DNA from: Pseudomonas sp. PH1b
Lineage (GTDB): Bacteria > Pseudomonadota > Gammaproteobacteria > Pseudomonadales > Pseudomonadaceae
Direction of reading: 5' to 3'
Assembly (NCBI RefSeq): GCF_000633395.1
Contig: NZ_AYMU01000020.1
Span: 401,863-465,862 of the forward strand
DNA: 64,000 nt
The translations under genes were made by a program, and so were the position numbers. Positions 8,069-16,601 of the stretch are shown piece after piece (the first letter of the stretch is position 1; every line of letters begins with the position of its first letter). The notes under the pieces are model-generated. The model was not told where the DNA came from. It ran no database searches and worked only from the letters and a program-made list of their open reading frames with translations.

Positions 8069-8112
8069 TTGACAAGATTTGGGCGTAAACGTATGTTTCA
8101 AACAACTGTTTG
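8069..8112 (+). promoter_or_regulatory. Acyl-CoA dehydrogenase promoter with two PsrA-like boxes
   Basis: TTGACA (8069-8074), a 17-base spacer and TATGTT (8092-8097) form a near-consensus sigma-70 promoter 77 bases upstream of the first acyl-CoA dehydrogenase. Two abutting sites fit the PsrA pattern (G/C)AAAC-N2-4-GTTT(G/C): TAAAC-GTAT-GTTTC (8086-8099) covers the -10, and CAAAC-AACT-GTTTG (8099-8112) covers the expected start point. PsrA is the TetR-type repressor that long-chain fatty acids release in Pseudomonas. The placement implies repression relieved by fatty acid. Confidence 0.65.
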
Positions 8113-8173
8113 ACCGCTATAAAAATTCAACGCGGTTGTTCATTCCCGGTTACATCAGCAGAGGTTTATCGCT

Positions 8174-9979
8174 ATGCCTGACTACAAGGCCCCCTTGCGT
8201 GATATTCGCTTCGTACGTGACGAGCTGCTCGGTTATGAGGCGCACTATCAGAGCCTCCCGGCTTGCCAGGACGCCACTCCAGACATGGTTGACGCCATTC
8301 TCGAGGAAGGTGCGAAGTTTTGTGAGCAGGTGCTGGCTCCGCTGAACCGTGTGGGCGACCTGGAAGGTTGCACCTGGAGTGAAACCGGCGTTAAGACCCC
8401 GACCGGCTTCAAGGAAGCCTACAAGCAGTTCGTCGAAGGTGGCTGGCCAAGCCTGGCCCATGACGTCGAGCATGGCGGTCAGGGCCTGCCTGAATCCCTG
8501 GGCCTGGCGGTCAGTGAAATGGTCGGCGAAGCCAACTGGTCGTGGGGCATGTACCCGGGCCTGTCCCATGGCGCGATGAACACCATCTCCGAACACGGCA
8601 CGCCTGAGCAGCAAGAGGCTTACCTGACCAAGCTGGTATCCGGTGAATGGACCGGCACCATGTGCCTGACCGAGCCGCACTGCGGTACCGACCTGGGCAT
8701 GCTGCGCACCAAGGCCGAACCTCAGGCTGATGGTTCCTACAAAGTCACCGGCACCAAGATCTTCATCTCCGCCGGTGAACACGACATGGCCGACAACATC
8801 GTCCATATCGTCCTGGCTCGCCTGCCGGATGCGCCGGCTGGCACCAAAGGTATCTCGCTGTTCATCGTGCCCAAGTTCCTGCCTAACGCCGATGGCTCTG
8901 TTGGCCAGCGCAACGCAGTGAGCTGCGGTTCCCTGGAACACAAGATGGGTATCCACGGCAACGCCACCTGCGTGATGAACTTCGACGCGGCCACCGGTTT
9001 CCTCATCGGCCCGGCGAACAAGGGCCTGAACTGCATGTTCACCTTCATGAACACTGCTCGTCTGGGTACTGCCCTGCAGGGCCTGGCCCACGCCGAGATC
9101 GGTTTCCAGGGCGGCCTGAAATACGCTCGTGATCGCCTGCAGATGCGCTCCCTGACTGGCCCGAAAGCGCCGGACAAGGCCGCTGACCCGATCATCGTGC
9201 ACCCTGATGTACGTCGCATGCTGCTGACCATGAAGGCGTTCGCCGAAGGCAACCGGGCCATGGTCTACTTCACTGCCAAGCAGGTCGACATCGTCAAGTA
9301 CGGTGTGGACGAGGAAGAGAAGAAAAAGGCCGACGCCCTGCTGGCGTTCATGACTCCGATCGCCAAGGCGTTCATGACCGAAGTCGGCTTCGAATCCGCC
9401 AACCACGGTGTGCAGATCTACGGTGGCCATGGTTTCATCGCCGAGTGGGGCATGGAGCAGAACGTTCGCGACAGCCGCATCTCGATGTTGTACGAAGGCA
9501 CCACCGGCATCCAGGCCCTGGACCTGCTGGGCCGTAAAGTACTGATGACTCAAGGCGAGGCCCTCAAAGGCTTCACCAAGATCGTCCACAAGTTCTGCCA
9601 GAACAACGAAGGCAACGAAGCGGTCAAAGAGTTCGTCGCACCGCTGGCAGCACTGAACAAGGAATGGGGCGAACTGACCATGAAAGTGGGCATGGCCGCC
9701 ATGAAGGACCGTGAAGAAGTCGGTGCTGCTTCGGTGGATTACCTGATGTATTCCGGTTATGCCTGCCTGGCCTACTTCTGGGCTGACATGGCGCGTCTGG
9801 CGGCTGAGAAGCTGGCAGCCGGCACCACCGAGGAAGCCTTCTACACCGCCAAGCTGCAGACTGCGCGTTTCTACTTCCAGCGCATCCTGCCGCGGACCCG
9901 CACTCACGTTGCAACCATGCTGTCGGGTGCCAACAACCTGATGGACATGAAAGAAGAAGACTTCGGCCTGGCTTACTAA
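8174..9979 (+). CDS. Acyl-CoA dehydrogenase, long form (FadE1/PA0506-like)
   Basis: This is the first of three paralogues of about 600 residues. Such FAD enzymes carry out the first step of fatty-acid beta-oxidation and pass electrons to ETF. The N-terminal PDYKAPLRDIRF is shared by all three. The flavin-contact motif CLTEPHCGTDLG and the catalytic base E441 in YEGTTGIQ are present. A C-terminal extension distinguishes this group from ~380-residue dehydrogenases. The position after the biotin operon equals that of P. aeruginosa PA0506, which is described as a long-chain enzyme. Regulation by PsrA is likely from the upstream boxes. A strong terminator follows. Confidence 0.93.
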   Translation: MPDYKAPLRDIRFVRDELLGYEAHYQSLPACQDATPDMVDAILEEGAKFCEQVLAPLNRVGDLEGCTWSETGVKTPTGFKEAYKQFVEGGWPSLAHDVEHGGQGLPESLGLAVSEMVGEANWSWGMYPGLSHGAMNTISEHGTPEQQEAYLTKLVSGEWTGTMCLTEPHCGTDLGMLRTKAEPQADGSYKVTGTKIFISAGEHDMADNIVHIVLARLPDAPAGTKGISLFIVPKFLPNADGSVGQRNAVSCGSLEHKMGIHGNATCVMNFDAATGFLIGPANKGLNCMFTFMNTARLGTALQGLAHAEIGFQGGLKYARDRLQMRSLTGPKAPDKAADPIIVHPDVRRMLLTMKAFAEGNRAMVYFTAKQVDIVKYGVDEEEKKKADALLAFMTPIAKAFMTEVGFESANHGVQIYGGHGFIAEWGMEQNVRDSRISMLYEGTTGIQALDLLGRKVLMTQGEALKGFTKIVHKFCQNNEGNEAVKEFVAPLAALNKEWGELTMKVGMAAMKDREEVGAASVDYLMYSGYACLAYFWADMARLAAEKLAAGTTEEAFYTAKLQTARFYFQRILPRTRTHVATMLSGANNLMDMKEEDFGLAY

Positions 9980-9998
9980 GCCTTAGCGGATGTCATGC

Positions 9999-10036
9999 AA
10001 AAAGCCGCTGGCCCCTCGGGGCCAGCGGCTTTTTTG
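9999..10036 (+). terminator. Rho-independent terminator
   Basis: A long stem formed by AAAAAGCCGCTGGCCCC and its complement with a tiny TC-centred loop ends in a run of six T. It lies about 20 bases after the first acyl-CoA dehydrogenase. Confidence 0.9.
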
Positions 10037-10200
10037 TAGCTGCAGAATCTTGGTGAAAATTCCCGACTAAATCGCTAAGCAGATACGATTGCCTGCCGTT
10101 AAAGAGATGGCAATGTGATGTCTGTCACACTGCATGTGCTTAACTTCTGCAAATAGAGGCACAATGCCATCTATTGGTCAGCCGGGTCGGAGTTTTACCC

Positions 10201-11493
10201 TTGCCGCGTTCTTCCGCTGTACGTTTCAGTCATTTTCTACCGTCTTTACTGCTTTTGCTTGCTGGGCTGGCGGCCGCCTACGTCAAGGACCTCAACGTCT
10301 TCTTCACTTCACTGTTCAACGTGCTGCCAACCCTGGTGCTGTTGCTCGGTGGAGCCTATTGCGCGGTGTACCGTCGCCAGCGCGAACTGTTCCTCATGGT
10401 CACGGTGTACATCGCCTACTTCCTGCTGGACACCCAGACCGACTTCTACCGGGATAACGGTAGGGTCCGCGAGGATGCGGCGGTGGTGTTCCACCTCTGC
10501 TGCCTATTGCTGCCTTTGCTGTTCGGCCTGTTCGCCGCCTGGCAGGAGCGCACTCACCTGTTCCAGGACATGGTGGCGCGTTTCGCCGTGTTGCTGGCCT
10601 TTGGCAGTGTGGCCCTGGGGCTTGAGCAGAGTTACCCACAGGCGTTGCTGAACTGGCTGGCGGAAATTCGCTGGCCAGCCCTGCACGGCAGCTGGATGAG
10701 CCTGATCCAGTTGTCCTATCCGGTGTTCTTTGCTGCCTTCCTGCTGTTGGCCATCCAGTACTGGCGCAGCCCGCGGCCGTTGCACGCCGCGCAGTTGGTG
10801 GGGCTGCTCGGGCTGTTCTGGATGCTGCCCAAGACCTTCATCCTGCCGTTCACCCTGAACATCATGTGCAGCCAGGTGATGCTGATGATCGCCGCAGCGG
10901 TCGCTCACGAGGCGTACCAGATGGCGTTCCGTGACGAGTTGACCGGCTTGCCTGGGCGCCGAGCCCTGAATGAGCGCATGCAGCGGTTGGGCCGCAACTA
11001 TGTGCTGGCCATGACTGACGTCGATCACTTCAAGAAATTCAACGACACCCATGGCCATGACGTGGGTGACCAGGTGCTGCGCCTGGTGGCCAGCAAACTC
11101 TCGAAAGTCACCGGTGGCGGTCGGGCCTATCGCTACGGTGGGGAAGAGTTCGCGGTGGTGTTTGCCGGCAAGAGCATGGACGAGTGCATGCCGCACCTGG
11201 AGATGATTCGCGAGGTCATCGCCACCTACAACATTCAACTGCGCAACCAGGACAACCGTCCTCAGGACGATCAGCAAGGCCGACAGCGGCGCGGGGTTGC
11301 TGCGGCTTCCAGTGTTTCGGTCACCATCAGCATCGGGGTTGCCGAGCGCCTGATGGAGCACCGTACGCCCGAGGAGGTACTCAAGGCCGCCGACCAGGCG
11401 CTCTACAGCGCCAAGGGCGCAGGGCGTAACTGTGTGGTGGCATTCGGACAGAACCGTCGCGGCGCAGTGCGCATGGATACGGCTGCGGGTTGA
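10201..11493 (+). CDS. Membrane-anchored diguanylate cyclase (GGDEF)
   Basis: About six hydrophobic segments span the first ~240 residues, followed by a cytoplasmic GGDEF domain to about residue 410. The active site reads RYGGEEF, and the metal/substrate segment DVDHFKKFNDTHGHD is intact, so c-di-GMP synthesis is expected. The inhibitory I-site (RxxD nine residues before GGEEF) is absent and reads TGGG instead, so product inhibition of the usual kind is unlikely. A polar insert rich in Q, R and D precedes the SVTISIGVA strand. I choose the TTG at 10201 because GGAG lies 8 bases upstream; a TTG at 10174 would add nine residues. The gene sits between acyl-CoA dehydrogenases without sharing their function. 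Confidence 0.9.
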   Translation: MPRSSAVRFSHFLPSLLLLLAGLAAAYVKDLNVFFTSLFNVLPTLVLLLGGAYCAVYRRQRELFLMVTVYIAYFLLDTQTDFYRDNGRVREDAAVVFHLCCLLLPLLFGLFAAWQERTHLFQDMVARFAVLLAFGSVALGLEQSYPQALLNWLAEIRWPALHGSWMSLIQLSYPVFFAAFLLLAIQYWRSPRPLHAAQLVGLLGLFWMLPKTFILPFTLNIMCSQVMLMIAAAVAHEAYQMAFRDELTGLPGRRALNERMQRLGRNYVLAMTDVDHFKKFNDTHGHDVGDQVLRLVASKLSKVTGGGRAYRYGGEEFAVVFAGKSMDECMPHLEMIREVIATYNIQLRNQDNRPQDDQQGRQRRGVAAASSVSVTISIGVAERLMEHRTPEEVLKAADQALYSAKGAGRNCVVAFGQNRRGAVRMDTAAG

Positions 11494-11541
11494 GTGATGA
11501 TGGCGCATTCAGCGCCTGCACAGTCATTGGCAGGTCGAGGG

Positions 11542-11577
11542 CGGCAGCAGTAGGTTGATTTGATCTGCTGCCGGAGG
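11542..11577 (+). promoter_or_regulatory. Leader hairpin abutting the Shine-Dalgarno of the second acyl-CoA dehydrogenase
   Basis: CGGCAGCAG (11542-11550) pairs with CTGCTGCCG (11565-11573). The last base of the stem is the first base of the GGAGG ribosome site, 7 bases before the ATG at 11585. Stem stability could tune initiation. No ligand-binding fold is recognisable. Confidence 0.4.
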
Positions 11578-11584
11578 AATCACC

Positions 11585-13381
11585 ATGCCCGAGTATCAAG
11601 CCCCCCTGCGCGACATGCGCTTTCTGATCGACCACGTCTTTGACTTCCATGCCGGTTACGCGGCCCTTGGGGCTACCGATGCCAGCCCGGACATGGTCAG
11701 CGCGATCCTCGAGGAAGGGGCCAGGTTCTGTGAAAACGTCCTGGCCCCGCTGAACCGCTCCGGTGATGAGGAGGGCTGTCATTTCGACAATGGCGTGGTG
11801 ACCACCCCCAGGGGGTTCAAGGAAGCCTTCGCCCAATATGTGGAGGGCGGCTGGCATGGGCTGGCCGCCGACCCCGCATACGGCGGCCAGGGGTTGCCTC
11901 ACTCGCTGGGGCTGGTGATCAGCGAGATGGTGGGGTCCAGCAACACTTCCTGGGGCATGTACCCGGGGCTGACCCACGGCGCCATGTCGGCGATTCATGC
12001 CCATGGCACCCGCGAGCAGAAACAGTTGTACCTGAACAAGCTCACCGCCGGGCAATGGACCGGCACCATGTGCTTGACCGAGGCCCATTGCGGCACTGAC
12101 CTTGGCATCATCAAGACCCGCGCCGTGCCTCAGGCCGATGGCAGCTATGCGCTGTCCGGCAGCAAGATCTTCATCTCTGCCGGTGAGCACGACCTGAGTG
12201 AAAACATCATTCACCTGGTCCTGGCCAAGCTGCCGGATGCACCGGCCGGGACCAAGGGCATTTCGCTGTTCATCGTGCCCAAGTTCCTGCCAGACGCGAC
12301 GGGGGAAGTGGGCGAGCGCAATGGGGTGAGCTGCGGCTCCATTGAGCACAAGATGGGGATCAAGGCGTCAGCCACCTGCGTGCTGAACTTCGATGGCGCC
12401 CAGGGCTTCCTGATCGGCGAGGCCAACAAAGGCCTGAACTGCATGTTCACCATGATGAACCACGCACGCCTGGGCACCGGAATGCAGGGGTTGTGCCTGG
12501 GCGAAACGAGCTTCCAGGGGGCGATCAAATATGCCAACGAGCGCTTGCAGATGCGCGCCCTGACAGGCCCCAAGGCCCCGGAAAAGACCGCGGACCCGAT
12601 CATCGTCCACCCCGACGTGCGACGCATGCTGCTGACCATGAAGGCCTTCAACGAGGGCAACCGGGCCTTGGCCTATTTCACCGCCCAGTTGCTGGACGTG
12701 GCCCATTTGAGTGATGACCCGGCGCAGCGTCAGGAGGCGGATAACCTGCTGGCATTCCTCACCCCGATCTGCAAGGCGTTCATGACCGAGACCGGGTTGG
12801 AAGTCACCAACCATGGCATGCAGGTGTTTGGCGGCCACGGCTTCATCCGCGAGTGGGGCATGGAGCAGTTGGTACGTGATTGCCGCATTGCCCCCATCTA
12901 TGAGGGCACCAATGGCATCCAGGCCCTGGATCTGCTGGGGCGCAAGGTGCTGGGCAGCCAGGGCAAGCTGCTGCTGGGCTTCACCAGAATCGTGCACAAG
13001 TTTTGCGTGGCCAACGCCGAGCATCCGCAGCTTGTGGGCTATATCGCGCAACTTGACGGCTTGAACCGCCAGTGGGGCGAATTGACCACCAAGGTGGGCA
13101 TGGCGGCGATGAAGAACCCGGATGAAGTGGGGGCTGCCGCCCTGGATTATCTGATGTACAGCGGCTACATCATCCTGGCCTATCTTTGGTTGCGTATGGC
13201 CCTGGTGGCTCAGCAGCAGTTGGAGTCCGAGCAGGGTGATGGAGACTTCGCCAAGGCCAAGCTGGCCACCTGCGAGTTCTACTTCAAGCGCTTGCTGCCC
13301 CGCACCGGCGCTCATCTGGCGGCGATTGAGTCTGGCAGTGATTGCTTGATGAAGCTGCCGGCCCAGTTGTTCGCGCTGTGA
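11585..13381 (+). CDS. Acyl-CoA dehydrogenase, long form (second paralogue, PA0507-like)
   Basis: This 598-residue paralogue has the same layout as its neighbour, with PEYQAPLRDMRF at the start, CLTEAHCGTDLG in the flavin region and the catalytic glutamate in YEGTNGIQALDLLGRKVLG. The GGHGFIREWGMEQ segment is also conserved. Acyl-chain specificity cannot be read from the sequence alone. It has its own GGAGG ribosome site behind a leader hairpin. It is separated from the third copy by 184 bases that hold only a weak hairpin (13397-13423) and no gene. Confidence 0.92.
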   Translation: MPEYQAPLRDMRFLIDHVFDFHAGYAALGATDASPDMVSAILEEGARFCENVLAPLNRSGDEEGCHFDNGVVTTPRGFKEAFAQYVEGGWHGLAADPAYGGQGLPHSLGLVISEMVGSSNTSWGMYPGLTHGAMSAIHAHGTREQKQLYLNKLTAGQWTGTMCLTEAHCGTDLGIIKTRAVPQADGSYALSGSKIFISAGEHDLSENIIHLVLAKLPDAPAGTKGISLFIVPKFLPDATGEVGERNGVSCGSIEHKMGIKASATCVLNFDGAQGFLIGEANKGLNCMFTMMNHARLGTGMQGLCLGETSFQGAIKYANERLQMRALTGPKAPEKTADPIIVHPDVRRMLLTMKAFNEGNRALAYFTAQLLDVAHLSDDPAQRQEADNLLAFLTPICKAFMTETGLEVTNHGMQVFGGHGFIREWGMEQLVRDCRIAPIYEGTNGIQALDLLGRKVLGSQGKLLLGFTRIVHKFCVANAEHPQLVGYIAQLDGLNRQWGELTTKVGMAAMKNPDEVGAAALDYLMYSGYIILAYLWLRMALVAQQQLESEQGDGDFAKAKLATCEFYFKRLLPRTGAHLAAIESGSDCLMKLPAQLFAL

Positions 13382-13565
13382 CCTTGAGCTGCCCTGAATA
13401 AAGCCTGCTGCTGCGGGCTTTATCCTGCTGGCATTTGTCGATGACTAAAAATAACAAAAAAGTCACTAGTTGACCCTATGTGTCTTAAAAGTTGTTCGGG
13501 TACACTCGGGTTTTCGTAAATGGGCCTGTTTCGGCCCACTTGTCTTCGATCTTGCGAGGTTTGCC

Positions 13566-15344
13566 ATGGCTGACTACAAAGCCCCCCTGCGCGATATGCG
13601 CTTCGTCCTCAATGAAGTGTTCGAGGTCGCCAAACTCTGGGCCCAGTTGCCGGCTTTGGCTGAAACCGTAGATGCCGAGACAGTCGAGGCCATTCTCGAA
13701 GAGGCAGGCAAGGTCACTGCCAGAAGCATCGCGCCCTTGAGCCGCAGCGCCGACGAAGAAGGTTGCCATTGGAACAATACCGAGGTGACCACCCCGCAAG
13801 GTTTTCCACAGGCCTACCAGACCTACGCCGAGGGTGGCTGGGTTGGCGTGGGAGGCGATCCGGAGTTCGGTGGCATGGGCATGCCCAAGGCGGTGTCCGC
13901 CCAGGTCGAGGAAATGGTCAACTCCGCAAGCCTGGCATTCGGCCTGTATCCGATGCTGACCGCTGGTGCCTGTCTGTCGATCAATGCGCATGCTAGCGAA
14001 GAACTGAAAGCCGCGTACCTGCCGAACATGTATGCCGGTGTCTGGGCCGGCTCCATGTGCCTGACCGAGCCCCATGCCGGTACCGACCTGGGGATTATCC
14101 GCACCAAGGCCGAGCCTCAGGCGGATGGTGCCTATGCCATCAGCGGGACCAAGATCTTCATCACCGGCGGTGAGCACGACCTGACGGAAAACATCATTCA
14201 CCTGGTGCTGGCCAAACTGCCGGATGCCCCGGCCGGCCCGAAGGGCATTTCCCTGTTCCTGGTGCCCAAGTTCATGGTCAACACCGATGGCAGCCTGGGG
14301 GCGCGCAACCCGGTGAGCTGTGGTTCGATCGAGCACAAGATGGGGATCCAGGCTTCGGCCACCTGCGTGATGAACTTCGATCAGGCCATTGGTTACTTGG
14401 TGGGTGAGCCGAACAAAGGCTTGGCGGCCATGTTTACCATGATGAACTACGAGCGCCTGGGGGTCGGTATCCAGGGCCTGGCGACTGGTGAGCGCTCTTA
14501 CCAGAACGCGGTGGAATATGCCCGTGATCGCCTGCAAAGCCGTTCGCCTACCGGTCCGCAAGCCAAGGACAAGGTCGCCGATCCGATCATCGTGCACCCG
14601 GATGTACGGCGCATGCTGCTGACCATGAAGGCTGCCAACGAAGGTGGCCGCGCATTCTCGACTTACGTGGCGATGCAACTGGATACCGCCAAGTTCAGCG
14701 AAGACGCCCAGACCCGCAAACGCGCGGAAAGCCTGGTGGCACTGTTGACACCCGTGGCCAAGGCATTCCTCACCGATCTGGGGTTGGAAACCACTGTTCA
14801 TGGCCAACAGATCTTTGGCGGCCACGGCTACATCCGCGAATGGGGCCAGGAGCAATTGGTTCGCGACGTGCGGATCACCCAGATCTACGAAGGCACCAAC
14901 GGCATTCAGGCGCTGGACCTGGTGGGCCGCAAGATCGTCGGCAGCGGCGGAGCGTTCTATACCTTGTTCGCCGATGAGATTCGCCACTTCACCGCCACCG
15001 CCGATGAGCAACTGGCGGAGTTCACTCGCCCCTTGAATGCGGCGTTGGACAACCTGGATGAGTTGACGGCATGGCTGCTGGATCGGGCAGTCAGCAACCC
15101 CAACGAAATAGGCGCGGCCTCGGTGGAGTACCTGCAGGTGTTCGGCTACACCGCCTATGCCTATATGTGGGCATTGATGGCGAAGGCCGCCTTGGGCAAG
15201 GAGCAGGAAGAGGATTTCTATGCCAGCAAGCTGGGCACTGCACGTTTCTACTTTGCCCGTTTGTTGCCGCGGATCCATTCGTTGACCGCGTCGGTCAAGG
15301 CAGGTAGCGAGTCCCTGTTCCTGCTGCAGGCTGAGCAGTTCTGA
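13566..15344 (+). CDS. Acyl-CoA dehydrogenase, long form (third paralogue, FadE2/PA0508-like)
   Basis: The 592-residue paralogue starts at the ATG at 13566 (MADYKAPLRDMRF), which aligns with the starts of the other two. An upstream in-frame ATG at 13470 would add a 32-residue tail without family similarity. The catalytic glutamate is in YEGTNGIQALDLVG and the flavin motif is CLTEPHAGTDLG. Its P. aeruginosa counterpart is described as a medium-chain enzyme. Only three bases separate its stop codon from the GacA box of rsmY. Confidence 0.92.
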   Translation: MADYKAPLRDMRFVLNEVFEVAKLWAQLPALAETVDAETVEAILEEAGKVTARSIAPLSRSADEEGCHWNNTEVTTPQGFPQAYQTYAEGGWVGVGGDPEFGGMGMPKAVSAQVEEMVNSASLAFGLYPMLTAGACLSINAHASEELKAAYLPNMYAGVWAGSMCLTEPHAGTDLGIIRTKAEPQADGAYAISGTKIFITGGEHDLTENIIHLVLAKLPDAPAGPKGISLFLVPKFMVNTDGSLGARNPVSCGSIEHKMGIQASATCVMNFDQAIGYLVGEPNKGLAAMFTMMNYERLGVGIQGLATGERSYQNAVEYARDRLQSRSPTGPQAKDKVADPIIVHPDVRRMLLTMKAANEGGRAFSTYVAMQLDTAKFSEDAQTRKRAESLVALLTPVAKAFLTDLGLETTVHGQQIFGGHGYIREWGQEQLVRDVRITQIYEGTNGIQALDLVGRKIVGSGGAFYTLFADEIRHFTATADEQLAEFTRPLNAALDNLDELTAWLLDRAVSNPNEIGAASVEYLQVFGYTAYAYMWALMAKAALGKEQEEDFYASKLGTARFYFARLLPRIHSLTASVKAGSESLFLLQAEQF

Positions 15345-15346
15345 CG

Positions 15347-15364
15347 TGTAAGTAATCTCTTACA
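15347..15364 (+). promoter_or_regulatory. GacA box (upstream activating sequence) of rsmY
   Basis: TGTAAG-TAATCT-CTTACA is a perfect 6-6-6 inverted repeat of the known GacA-binding consensus TGTAAG-N6-CTTACA. Its centre lies about 65 bases before the predicted start of the sRNA, the usual distance for Gac/Rsm sRNA genes. A TAATCT -10 element follows at 15409-15414. Confidence 0.93.
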
Positions 15365-15420
15365 TGACGTGCTGCAGATCGCCCATATCGGCAGATGACG
15401 GCTGGAGCTAATCTACTTCA

Positions 15421-15540
15421 CATGGACGTCGCGCAGGAAGCGCAAAGCAACAACACGGACACGTAGGATTCCGCCAGGATGGTGGAGTGAAAAGGATGTC
15501 AGGGAAACAGTCTGCAAAGCCCCGCTTCGGCGGGGTTTTC
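15421..15540 (+). ncRNA. rsmY: RsmY regulatory sRNA
   Basis: A transcript of about 118-120 nt is predicted from just after the TAATCT -10 to a GC hairpin with a T-rich tail. It contains eight GGA motifs (15424, 15436, 15457, 15466, 15477, 15484, 15494, 15503), several in AGGA context. This is the signature of an RNA that titrates RsmA/RsmE (CsrA family) from target mRNAs. The perfect GacA box makes it an output of the GacS/GacA system, which controls secondary metabolites and exoenzymes in this group. Identity as RsmY rather than RsmX/RsmZ rests on length, motif layout and position between an acyl-CoA dehydrogenase and a LysR gene, as I recall for P. fluorescens. Confidence 0.9.
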
Positions 15541-15544
15541 TTTT
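15516..15544 (+). terminator. rsmY terminator
   Basis: CCCCGC-TTCG-GCGGGG, flanked by AAAG and TTTTCTTTT, is a textbook intrinsic terminator with a UUCG tetraloop. It lies between rsmY and the convergent LysR gene. Confidence 0.92.
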
Positions 15545-15569
15545 GCCCGGATTTTTTGTTGCTGTGGTT

Positions 15570-16499
15570 TCAACCCAGCACTTCCACCACTCCGACACCG
15601 CTCAGGCGCCCGTCCTGAGCGTTCATCGAATCCTCCAGTAGCGCACGCAGCAATTCCAGTGTCCCTTGCTGACGCTGCAGATCACGACAGACCAACCCCA
15701 CCTTCAACGGCACCCTGGGCTCACTCAGAGGTTTCCACAGCAGCTCCTTGTTGCCGTGCTGCTGTTGTGACCGCCCCGGCAGCACAGTGGCCAGCTGTGT
15801 ATGGGGCAGGCTGTCGAGAATGCCGGCCATGTTGTTCAACTCCGCCTGGACTTGTGGGCGTCTCCCCAGATTGGCCAGTTGTGCCTGCCAGATCTGGCGG
15901 ATCTGAAACTCCTCACCCAACAGCAGCATGGGCAACTCTGCCGCCTGGCTCATGGACACTTTCTTGAACTCACGCAGTGGGTGTTGCTCGGGAATGACCA
16001 ACGTCAACTCGTCTTCGTACAGCGGTACACCGTGCAGCCCTGGCTGGCGGGGCGGCAGGTAGCTGATGCCGATGTCCAGCGAGCCATTGAGCAAGCGCCG
16101 CTCGATCTCCAATCCAGTCAGCTCGTAGATCTGTACCACCAGATGCGGCTGGGCCTTGCGCACCCGTTCGAGCATCTGTGGCACCAGGCTGGTGTGCACC
16201 GTTTGCAGCACGCCAATGGCCAGAGTGCGCAGGGCCTGGCCCTTGAAGTTGCGCAGGGCTTCACGGGCCTGTTGCAGGCCGTCGAGCAGGGGCAGGGCAT
16301 GGTTGTACAGGGTGTGGGCGGCGAGGGTCGGCAGCAGGCGCTTGCTGCTGCGCTCGAACAGGCTGACGTCGAGGTTCTGCTCCAACTGGCGGATTTGCTG
16401 GGAGAGCGCCGGTTGTGAGATCGACAGGCGTTCTGCAGCACGCCCCACATGGCCTTCTTCATACACCGCGACGAAATAACGCAGTTGCTTAAAATCCAT
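15570..16499 (-). CDS. LysR-family transcriptional regulator
   Basis: The 309-residue protein has an N-terminal winged HTH (MDFKQLRYFVAVYEEGHV, then RLSISQPALSQQIRQLE). A periplasmic-binding-protein-like effector domain follows, with motifs such as LRTLAIGVLQTVHTSL and LDIGISYLPP. The sequence is of the CynR/CbbR-like branch, and the ligand is unknown. It is divergent from the MOSC-aminotransferase-amidotransferase operon across a 102-base gap, so that operon is its most likely target. Its 3' end converges on rsmY. Confidence 0.92.
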   Translation of the reverse strand: MDFKQLRYFVAVYEEGHVGRAAERLSISQPALSQQIRQLEQNLDVSLFERSSKRLLPTLAAHTLYNHALPLLDGLQQAREALRNFKGQALRTLAIGVLQTVHTSLVPQMLERVRKAQPHLVVQIYELTGLEIERRLLNGSLDIGISYLPPRQPGLHGVPLYEDELTLVIPEQHPLREFKKVSMSQAAELPMLLLGEEFQIRQIWQAQLANLGRRPQVQAELNNMAGILDSLPHTQLATVLPGRSQQQHGNKELLWKPLSEPRVPLKVGLVCRDLQRQQGTLELLRALLEDSMNAQDGRLSGVGVVEVLG

Positions 16500-16601
16500 A
16501 AGTATTTCTTATCGAAAAAGCTTAAAAAACGAAATGGCCCGAAGCCCTGGAGAGGCCTAGTCTAGCGCCTATTCACTAGGCTTACAGGGCCACGAAGGGC
16601 G

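Noticed and set aside
13397..13423. Hairpin AATAAAGCC / GGGCTTTAT after the second acyl-CoA dehydrogenase
   Set aside because: The stem is short with a long loop and no T-run, too weak to call a terminator.
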